This document shows positions 58,416 to 64,000 of a DNA stretch of 64,000 bases, piece by piece (within the stretch, counting starts at the first letter, position 1; every line of letters begins with the position of its first letter). The DNA is taken from NCBI RefSeq assembly GCF_003259335.1, contig NZ_QLLL01000007.1, forward strand, positions 1 to 64,000, written 5' to 3'. The notes below the pieces were generated by a model. It made no database searches and had not been told where the DNA came from. It saw nothing but the letters and a program-made list of their open reading frames with translations. Both the position numbers and the translations under genes were made by a program. Source of the DNA: Chitinophaga skermanii (lineage in GTDB: Bacteria > Bacteroidota > Bacteroidia > Chitinophagales > Chitinophagaceae).

Positions 58416-58892
58416 TTAATAAGACAAAACCACCCGCCACTTCTCACTCTCAGCATAATCCTTGATGGCTTCGTTCCGCGTTTCTAACAAACGCTTCATG
58501 TATTTGGTAAGGTAAAATTTCTCGAACAACCGGCCTATACTGCCATAAGGAGTTCCAAATTCAAAAACATCAATCATTACGGTGCCATTATCAATAGGCT
58601 TAAAGTAATGTTCGTGCTTCATGTGTTTGAAATCGCCTTGGATCATCTCATCTATAAAGTGGGAATGTTTCTTCATTTCCGTAATCTTTACAGTAAGCTC
58701 GCGCATTTTGTTAATGTGCTTGGCACGCCAGGTAACGGTTTCATTGTACTCTATCAGCCCGTTGGTACGTCCTTTGACTGCTTCTTCTTGCATGTGATGC
58801 ATACTTTTTTTATGCAATGTGATGCTTCTGCTCAAGTCGAACACCCTTTCAATAGGTGCATGTATGACAGTGGTTAGATGAATAGTGGGCAT
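58416..58892 (-). CDS. SRPBCC family (START-like) protein
   Basis: 158 residues, soluble, with no signal peptide. The opening PTIHLTTVIHAPIERVFDLSRSI and the strands LIEYNETVTWRAKHINKMRELTVKI and YFKPIDNGTVMIDVFEFGTPYG are SRPBCC (cell-division inhibitor/CPBP type) features; the C-terminal helix is TKYMKRLLETRNEAIKDYAES. Members bind hydrophobic ligands. It is 15 bp upstream of comB and may share its transcript; a joint role is speculative. Confidence 0.8.
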   Translation of the reverse strand: MPTIHLTTVIHAPIERVFDLSRSITLHKKSMHHMQEEAVKGRTNGLIEYNETVTWRAKHINKMRELTVKITEMKKHSHFIDEMIQGDFKHMKHEHYFKPIDNGTVMIDVFEFGTPYGSIGRLFEKFYLTKYMKRLLETRNEAIKDYAESEKWRVVLSY

Positions 58893-58988
58893 AGCGAGTC
58901 TAAAATTAGCAATCCTTGTTTAAATAGTAAAGTAAAACGCTTCCCTCTAACGCAAACAGGCTGAATAAATTTTACCGGCAGGGAAATT

Positions 58989-60077
58989 TTAGCCCAAGAA
59001 AGGTACTTTTACCACCTTCGCTTTCAAGCTTTTATCTCTCACCGCGATGAAAATTTCTGTGTCTAATGCAGCGAATGGCGTTTTTACATAACCCAAACCT
59101 ACTGCTTTATTGATAGAAGGACCTTGTGTACCGGAAGTAACACGACCGATTACATTACCTTCAGCATCTTTAATTTCATAGTCGTGACGAGGAATACCTT
59201 TGTCCACCATTTCGAAGCCTACTAATTTCTGTTGAACACCTTCCGCTTTTTGCTTTTCGAAGATTTCGCGGGCTGTGAATTCTTTTGTGAACTTCGTAAT
59301 CCAACCTAAACCTGCTTCTAATGGAGAAGTACGGTCGTCGATATCGTTACCATAAAGGTTAAAGCCCATTTCTAAACGAAGCGTATCACGTGCACCTAGG
59401 CCAATTGGTTTGATACCTTTTGAAGCACCGGCTTCAAAAATAGCATCCCAAACTTTCGAAGCATCGTCGCCTTTGTCTTCAAAATAAATTTCTACACCAC
59501 CCGAACCGGTATAGCCAGTAGCGCTGATCAATACATTCTCAACACCGGCAAAAGTACCTTTCGCGAACGTATAATATTTCATATTTACCAAGTCGATATC
59601 CGTTAAAGGTTGCAAAATGCTCGTGGCATTAGGACCTTGAATGGCCAACAAACAAGTTTTGTCGGAAATGTTGTGCATTTCTACGTTCTTGGTGTTGAAT
59701 TGTGAAATCCAATTCCAATCTTTCTCGATGTTGCTAGCGTTTACTACCAACATATATGTTTTATTTTCTTCAATACAATACACCAACAAATCGTCTACAA
59801 TACCACCTTCTGTATTCGGCAAACAGCTATATTGAGCTTTACCGGCCGTTAATTTCGACGCATCGTTGCTGGTAACGCGTTGGATCAAATCCAAAGCATT
59901 TTCACCTTTCAACATGAATTCACCCATGTGACTTACATCAAACACACCGGCGTTTTTACGTACGGCTGCGTGTTCATCGTTAATACCGGTATAAGAAATC
60001 GGCATGTTATAACCCGCGAAAGGAGCCATTTTTGCGCCTAACGCGATATGCTTTGCTGTAAAGGGCGTATTCTTCAT
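58989..60077 (-). CDS. gcvT: Glycine cleavage system aminomethyltransferase (T-protein)
   Basis: 362 residues, the usual length. It transfers the methylene group from H-protein-bound aminomethyl to tetrahydrofolate. Features: MAPFAGYNMPISY, AGVFDVSHMGEFMLKG, the THF-contact region NTEGGIVDDLLVY, and in the middle SATGYTGSGGVEIYFED and LGARDTLRLEMGFNLYGND, with GPSINKAVGLGYV near the end. gcvH and gcvP are not in the window. A -7 box lies about 65 bp before the ATG. Confidence 0.95.
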   Translation of the reverse strand: MKNTPFTAKHIALGAKMAPFAGYNMPISYTGINDEHAAVRKNAGVFDVSHMGEFMLKGENALDLIQRVTSNDASKLTAGKAQYSCLPNTEGGIVDDLLVYCIEENKTYMLVVNASNIEKDWNWISQFNTKNVEMHNISDKTCLLAIQGPNATSILQPLTDIDLVNMKYYTFAKGTFAGVENVLISATGYTGSGGVEIYFEDKGDDASKVWDAIFEAGASKGIKPIGLGARDTLRLEMGFNLYGNDIDDRTSPLEAGLGWITKFTKEFTAREIFEKQKAEGVQQKLVGFEMVDKGIPRHDYEIKDAEGNVIGRVTSGTQGPSINKAVGLGYVKTPFAALDTEIFIAVRDKSLKAKVVKVPFLG

Positions 60078-60142
60078 AAAAAGAAAGTTGTATACTGATT
60101 TTGTTGTTGTAAATAATGCTATTACGTTCGTAATAAGCCCGG

Positions 60143-60150
60143 CAAATTTA
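60143..60150 (-). promoter_or_regulatory. -7 box of gcvT
   Basis: CAAATTTA reads TAAATTTG on the minus strand (TAnnTTTG). No glycine riboswitch fold was recognised in the about 60-nt leader. Confidence 0.45.
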
Positions 60151-60325
60151 GGATTTAATTTTTGTTGGCGGCAGATTGGTGCAATAATTGTTTACTGTTC
60201 CATGGAACGACATGGTGAATTTAAATGCCTTTTGTTTGTTTATTGTTATACGGTTATCTTTATATACCTAGTAAGCAGTAAAGCAACCTGTCAATGATTG
60301 TTGCCATGAATATCCGTTAATCTAC

Positions 60326-60333
60326 TAATTTTG
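60326..60333 (+). promoter_or_regulatory. -7 box of the M28-PDZ gene
   Basis: TAATTTTG, exact TAnnTTTG. Transcription from here would start about 60340, after the possible TTG start at 60336 and before the GTG at 60354, which decides the start in favour of GTG. Confidence 0.55.
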
Positions 60334-60353
60334 CCTTGAAAATCAACACTGTT

Positions 60354-61973
60354 GTGAAACAATACCTACTCCTTTTACCACTGGGCCTCACACTTGGCGT
60401 AAACGCGCAAAAGAAAGCCGATCGTAAAGTATTGGCGAGCTTGCAAGCACATGTCGCCTATTTGGCCGACGATAAGTTGGAAGGCCGTCGTACAGGCACT
60501 GCCGGCGAAAAATTAGCATACACCTACATTTCAGAGCAAATGAAAGCCGCAGGCCTTACTGCCAAAGGCGAAGAAGGTTATTTACAAACATTCGTTGTGC
60601 GCGAAGGCGTAACAGCAGCACCATCCGCTTTCTTGAAGATCAATGATAAAGCATTGAAAATTGGAAGTGAAGCCCTGGTACTGCCTTTTAGTGCAAATAA
60701 GAACGCTAAAGGAGAGGTAATTTTACATGTAAATGAACCTAGCAATATTTGGCTGGTAGATGCGGCGGATTGGGATGAATACGATAATCCGCATGCCGAC
60801 ATGTTCCCGGTATACCAAAAGAAAACCCAAGAAGCAGCTAAACAAGGTGCTACCGCGGTGATCTTCTATAATGGTAAAGAAAAAGGTACCACTGTAGAGA
60901 AATGGATGTCGGAAAAAACAAATGCAGGCAGTATCCCCGCTATTTGGTTAGATGCCGCTACCAGCAAAACGTTTAACGACGATGACGTAGATGGTTACCA
61001 AATTGATCTCTCAGCAGGATTAATACCCAGTAAGCGCACAGGTACAAACGTAGCCGGTTTTATTGATAACAATGCCACGGAAACCATCGTTTTCGGTGCG
61101 CATTACGATCACCTGGGATATGGTGAAGATCATAATTCCCTTAGCACAACAAATAATGAAATTCATAACGGCGCCGATGATAATGCCAGCGGAACCGCTG
61201 CCCTATTGGAACTAGCGAAAATGCTAAAAGCATCGAAGCTGAAAAAATATAACTACCTGTTCTTGGCTTTTTCTGGCGAGGAACTAGGGCTATATGGTTC
61301 AAAATATTACACCGAGCATAGCACCATCGATCTTACCAATGCAAACTATATGATTAATATGGATATGGTAGGCCGTTTAAGCGATACAAAAGGATTGGAA
61401 ATTGGTGGTGTAGGAACTTCTCCATCCTGGGGAGCAATTCTAAAATCCGCTGTGCCAAGCAATTTAAAAGTAAGCTACGATTCTAGCGGTGTTGGACCTT
61501 CTGACCATACTTCATTCTACCTTAAAAATATACCTGTTTTGTTCTTCTTTACCGGCTCGCATAGCGATTATCACAAGCCAAGCGATGATGCCGATAAAGT
61601 GAATTATGAAGGGCAGTACACCATCATCAGAACGATTTACAACATTGTAGATAAAACATCGAATGAACCTAAGCTAGCCTTTACCAAAACAAAAGATAAG
61701 CAAACGAAGAGCACCCGGTTCTCTGTGTCGTTGGGCATTATGCCAGATTACACGTACGATAAAGGTGGTGTGAAAGTAGATGGTGTTAGCCCAGGTAAAG
61801 TGGCAGAAAAGGCCGGCATTTCTGTAGGTGATATCGTGGTGCAACTGGGTAAATTCGAGATCCGGGATATGGATTCCTACATGGAAGCGTTAGGCTCCTT
61901 TAAAGCAGGCGACAAAACCAATGTTAAAGTAAAACGAGGAAACGAGGTAAAAAGCTATGATATTGCTTTCTAA
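60354..61973 (+). CDS. M28 family metallopeptidase with PA-like insert and C-terminal PDZ domain
   Basis: 539 residues from GTG (VKQYLLLLPLGLTLGVNAQ, read as Met at initiation). A TTG start 18 bp earlier would fall before the predicted transcription start. Signal peptide, then an M28 domain with an inserted PA-like domain (about 120-230). Zinc-site motifs are FGAHYDHLGYG, GADDNASGTAA, FSGEELGLYG, NMDMVGR and the last His in HSDYHKPSDD. A PDZ domain ends the protein (VSPGKVAEKAGISVGDIVVQLG). It is a periplasmic aminopeptidase-like enzyme; substrate unknown. A strong terminator follows. Confidence 0.92.
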   Translation: MKQYLLLLPLGLTLGVNAQKKADRKVLASLQAHVAYLADDKLEGRRTGTAGEKLAYTYISEQMKAAGLTAKGEEGYLQTFVVREGVTAAPSAFLKINDKALKIGSEALVLPFSANKNAKGEVILHVNEPSNIWLVDAADWDEYDNPHADMFPVYQKKTQEAAKQGATAVIFYNGKEKGTTVEKWMSEKTNAGSIPAIWLDAATSKTFNDDDVDGYQIDLSAGLIPSKRTGTNVAGFIDNNATETIVFGAHYDHLGYGEDHNSLSTTNNEIHNGADDNASGTAALLELAKMLKASKLKKYNYLFLAFSGEELGLYGSKYYTEHSTIDLTNANYMINMDMVGRLSDTKGLEIGGVGTSPSWGAILKSAVPSNLKVSYDSSGVGPSDHTSFYLKNIPVLFFFTGSHSDYHKPSDDADKVNYEGQYTIIRTIYNIVDKTSNEPKLAFTKTKDKQTKSTRFSVSLGIMPDYTYDKGGVKVDGVSPGKVAEKAGISVGDIVVQLGKFEIRDMDSYMEALGSFKAGDKTNVKVKRGNEVKSYDIAF

Positions 61974-61992
61974 CCTGCCTTCAAGATATTCA

Positions 61993-62025
61993 AAAGCGCC
62001 CCCGTTTTGCGGAGGCGCTTTTTTT
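61993..62025 (+). terminator. Terminator after the M28-PDZ gene
   Basis: AAAGCGCCcCCG pairs with CGGaGGCGCTTT around TTTTG, followed by a T run. Confidence 0.85.
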
Positions 62026-62048
62026 ATGTGTATGGATTGCCGTGAACT

Positions 62049-62078
62049 TTTGATTTCATTATCTTGCAGCCATCTTTG
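62049..62078 (+). promoter_or_regulatory. Promoter of the 62095 lipoprotein gene
   Basis: TTTG (62049-62052), an 18-bp spacer and CATCTTTG (one mismatch to TAnnTTTG) lie before an ATG 17 bp downstream. Confidence 0.45.
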
Positions 62079-62094
62079 CTTTCAAAAATTAATT

Positions 62095-62487
62095 ATGCGT
62101 TATATTTTATTAGGATTGGCAGTAGTAACAGCCTTCGCGTGTAACCGTTCATCTAGGAAACAGTCGAACAAAGAAGGTTTTACCGTGATTAAAGAGAGGA
62201 GCTTTGTTTTACGCGAACGCCCTGTGAAAGATAGCTTGTTGGATTCGGTGGCAAAACGTAAAGATGCTATGGTGGCCTTTTTAACAGCGCATAATTTTAA
62301 GCAACAAATTGTGCCAACAGATAGTATCATGTTTCTTCGTGAGAATGGCTTAGAGGTAGAATATATTTTACCGTCGATGACGAGTGTTTGGGAAGCTTAC
62401 ACCATCATTGTATTCGACCCGTTGAAAAACCCGTTATTCGTCAATCTTCATAAAGACACCACTCAATTAGCTCATTATTTAAAATAG
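62095..62487 (+). CDS. Small hypothetical lipoprotein
   Basis: 130 residues from the ATG of MRYILLGLAVVTAFACNRSSR (signal peptide with lipobox Cys); the longer frame reads through the upstream terminator and is discounted. The mature part is mixed helix and strand: KDSLLDSVAKRKDAMVAFLTAHNFKQ and VEYILPSMTSVWEAYTIIVFDP. No family recognised. It is 6 bp upstream of the Nudix regulator gene, so the two are probably cotranscribed. Confidence 0.7.
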   Translation: MRYILLGLAVVTAFACNRSSRKQSNKEGFTVIKERSFVLRERPVKDSLLDSVAKRKDAMVAFLTAHNFKQQIVPTDSIMFLRENGLEVEYILPSMTSVWEAYTIIVFDPLKNPLFVNLHKDTTQLAHYLK

Positions 62488-62493
62488 TCTTCC

Positions 62494-63180
62494 TTGTTAA
62501 TCGCGCAACACATAAGAGTTACGGTAGATGCCGTGGTGTTTGGTTATACGCCAAAGCAGGGCATGTCGGTTCTATTAATTAAAAGGAAGATTCCACCACA
62601 TATCTTCAAATGGGCCTTGCCTGGTGGATTTGTGCATAATGATGAGTCGTTTGAAGATGGTATCAAGCGCGAGTTACAGGAAGAGGCTGGCGTATCGATT
62701 AATTACTTAGAGCAATTGTATTCTTTCGGTGATGTGCAGCGCGATCCACGTGGGCGGGTGGTAAGTATAGCCTATTGGGGATTAGTGAACCCTTCTAACT
62801 TTAAGCTGGCCGCTAATACCGATGCAGAAGATGCAATGTGGTGCCGCATAGATGAATTGCCGTTCTTAGCTTTCGACCACGATAAGATCATCCAGATGGC
62901 TTTGGTTCGCCTGCGGAATAAAATAAGGTACGAGCCGGTTGGGTTCGAATTACTAGATAAAAAATTCAGCATTGCCGAGCTGGAAAGATTATATGAAACA
63001 TTGTTAGGTCGCCCTGTCGACCGCCGTAACTTCCAAAAGAAAATCCACTCTTTCAATATCCTCATTCCCCAAAACGAAAAGCTAAAACACCCTCAGCAAG
63101 GGCGTCCTGCGCAATTATTCAGTTTCGATGAGAAACGCTACGACGAGCTGAAAAAAGAAGGGATCTACTTCGAATTATAA
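62494..63180 (+). CDS. nrtR: NrtR-type Nudix transcriptional regulator (NAD metabolism)
   Basis: 228 residues from a TTG start 6 bp after the previous stop; no ATG precedes the Nudix fold. The Nudix domain (about 7-150) has an intact box GFVHNDESFEDGIKRELQEE, that is G-x5-E-x7-REUxEExGU. The C-terminal winged helix (about 155-200) shows FSIAELERLYETLLGRPVDR, typical of NrtR. NrtR represses NAD synthesis genes and responds to ADP-ribose. The next gene encodes NAMPT, with a palindrome at its promoter. The alternative is a Nudix regulator of sugar use (AraR-like). Confidence 0.88.
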   Translation: MLIAQHIRVTVDAVVFGYTPKQGMSVLLIKRKIPPHIFKWALPGGFVHNDESFEDGIKRELQEEAGVSINYLEQLYSFGDVQRDPRGRVVSIAYWGLVNPSNFKLAANTDAEDAMWCRIDELPFLAFDHDKIIQMALVRLRNKIRYEPVGFELLDKKFSIAELERLYETLLGRPVDRRNFQKKIHSFNILIPQNEKLKHPQQGRPAQLFSFDEKRYDELKKEGIYFEL

Positions 63181-63274
63181 GAAAAAGGCTTACAAAATAA
63201 GCATTGGATAACAATGACTTATATTATTTGTGTATTTTTTACAATAAAAAATTTAAAAATTTGATTTTCCTTTT
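63181..63274. other. AT-rich sequence between nrtR and the NAMPT promoter
   Basis: Apart from an imperfect second dyad TTGTGTATTTTTTACAA (63228-63244), which resembles the outer arms of the main palindrome, nothing is recognised. Confidence 0.4.
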
Positions 63275-63298
63275 TATATTTGTGTCATAATTACACAA
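63275..63298 (+). promoter_or_regulatory. NAMPT promoter -7 box overlapped by a TTGTGT-ACACAA palindrome
   Basis: TATATTTG (63275-63282) is a -7 box. The palindrome TTGTGTCATAATTACACAA (63280-63298) has eight of nine complementary pairs and overlaps the box by three bases, a good position for a repressor. Its likely binder is the NrtR protein encoded just upstream. Confidence 0.6.
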
Positions 63299-63490
63299 TT
63301 AAGTGTTGAAAGCCACTACCATATTGGTAATTAACTTTTTGAGTGGACTGTAAAACAACAAGTGCGGCATCCAATTTGCCTTATTCGTATAGGGTTGGAC
63401 GTTAGGCAGAAAAAAATTGGCTTAATTGCAACCGTGCGCGTTGATTTTTGTTGGGAAGGATAATTTTCTTGCTTTAAAAAATAGCAAAAC
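63299..63490 (+). promoter_or_regulatory. Long structured leader of the NAMPT gene
   Basis: If transcription starts at the -7 box the leader is about 200 nt. It contains CCAATTT-GCC (63371-63380) that can pair with GGC (63405-63407) and AAATTGG (63414-63420), a small ACCATATTGGT dyad near 63319, and an A-rich end. No known NAD riboswitch class was recognised. Confidence 0.4.
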
Positions 63491-64000
63491 ATGACTGATT
63501 TAAACCTCGTATTACTCGCCGACGCTTATAAGTATTCTCACCATAAATTATACATGCCGGGTACCCAATTTGTATATTCTTACATGGAAAGCAGAGGAGG
63601 CAAATTTGAAGAAACCGTGTTCTTTGGCCTTCAATACTTCCTTAAACACTACCTCCAAGGGGCTGTTATCACGAAAGAAAAAATCGACGAGGCTGAAAAG
63701 ACTTTATTAGAAGTGTTCGGTAGAAACGACGTATTCGATAGGAGTCGTTTCGATTATATCGTGGAAAAACATGGTGGTCGACTACCCGTTCGTATCAAAG
63801 CAGTTCCTGAAGGAACAACAGTACCTGTACACAATGTATTAATGACGATCGAGAATACCGACCCTAATTGTTATTGGCTCACTAACTTCCTTGAAACCTT
63901 GCTCATGCAAACCTGGTACCCTTGTACCGTGGCGACTTTAAGTCGTGAAATCAAGAAAGTGGTCACAAAATATTACCATGAAACTGCTAGTGAAGCTTCG
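63491..64000 (+). CDS. nadV: Nicotinamide phosphoribosyltransferase (3' end outside window)
   Basis: The first 170 codons of a NAMPT-type enzyme that makes NMN from nicotinamide and PRPP. Visible are LLADAYKYSHHKLYMPGTQF, YSYMESRGGKFEETVFFGLQYFL, LPVRIKAVPEGTTVPVHNVLM and TDPNCYWLTNFLETLLMQTWYP, the N-terminal segments of NAMPT/NadV. The protein runs off the end of the window. It lies 310 bp after the NrtR-type regulator gene. Together with nadD it belongs to NAD supply. Confidence 0.93.
   Translation, partial: MTDLNLVLLADAYKYSHHKLYMPGTQFVYSYMESRGGKFEETVFFGLQYFLKHYLQGAVITKEKIDEAEKTLLEVFGRNDVFDRSRFDYIVEKHGGRLPVRIKAVPEGTTVPVHNVLMTIENTDPNCYWLTNFLETLLMQTWYPCTVATLSREIKKVVTKYYHETASEAS

Noticed and set aside
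60078..60142. Glycine riboswitch before gcvT
   Set aside because: The leader is only about 60 nt and contains no recognisable glycine-aptamer core.
61957..62094. N-terminal extension of the 62095 lipoprotein
   Set aside because: The frame runs through the terminator hairpin of the M28-PDZ gene; the lipoprotein signal peptide starts at 62095.

Overview
The window reads as a chromosomal segment of a member of the Bacteroidota, most likely family Chitinophagaceae (inference from gene content, not from a marker-gene comparison). The signs are: many start regions carry a TAnnTTTG box in place of a sigma70-type -10; Shine-Dalgarno sequences are mostly absent; lipoprotein signal peptides are common; and the genes include a PspC/HAAS protein, an RprX/RprY-like two-component pair, an outer-membrane beta-barrel protein with a carboxypeptidase-like plug, a DUF4369-TlpA thioredoxin, futalosine-pathway menaquinone synthesis and a zeaxanthin-type carotenoid operon. 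No rRNA, tRNA, CRISPR array or prophage was recognised.

Layout. 1-354: right end of an IS3-family element (transposase C-terminus plus a three-copy 32-bp-spaced terminal repeat), followed by an exact 11-bp-period heptamer array (368-484). 0.8-6.4 kb: padR-pspC, feoB, secreted M28 peptidase. 6.5-8.8 kb (minus): S41 peptidase and DUF922 protein. 9.1-11.8 kb: paaABCD phenylacetyl-CoA epoxidase operon (no paaE here), then nadD. 12.5-21.6 kb: AI-2E transporter, YtxH/holin-like cluster, radical SAM-SPASM enzyme, GH25 lysozyme, two paralogous CAP lipoproteins, YiiX-like hydrolase, L,D-transpeptidase-like protein, NlpE/DUF4377 lipoprotein. 21.7-23.8 kb (minus): response regulator and histidine kinase. 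24.2-35.5 kb: outer-membrane barrel protein, TIM-barrel isomerase, GNAT, mqnC, retropepsin-like PDZ protease, and an active/inactive M16 peptidase pair. 36.1-39.3 kb: kdnA-kdsB-kdnB, which together would make and activate 8-amino-Kdo for LPS. 39.4-51.8 kb: truncated haemoglobin, MFS transporter, TlpA protein, a small membrane ORF, two paralogous lipoproteins, rhomboid protease, large SWIM-SNF2 helicase and DoxX. 51.8-52.2 kb: a gene-free stretch with two more 11-bp-period arrays, one bracketed by perfect 13-bp direct repeats. 52.3-57.0 kb (minus): marR-crtI-crtB-crtZ-crtY-lipocalin operon. 57.2-60.1 kb (minus): hypothetical protein, 2-phosphosulfolactate phosphatase, SRPBCC protein, gcvT. 60.3-64.0 kb: M28-PDZ peptidase, lipoprotein, NrtR-type Nudix regulator and nicotinamide phosphoribosyltransferase (runs off the end).

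How genes work together. CrtI, CrtB, CrtZ and CrtY would convert GGPP to zeaxanthin, with an overlapping lipocalin gene at the end of the operon and a MarR-type regulator at its head whose promoter contains overlapping palindromes. KdnB oxidises Kdo, KdnA aminates it, and KdsB makes the CMP sugar. NrtR and NAMPT form a likely regulator/target pair with a palindrome overlapping the NAMPT promoter; nadD elsewhere in the window belongs to the same NAD pathway. The most unexplained material is the set of intergenic arrays with an 11-bp period (SCCTATC-N4 and SCCTTTG-N4), which share a design but not a sequence and are not explained by any gene around them.
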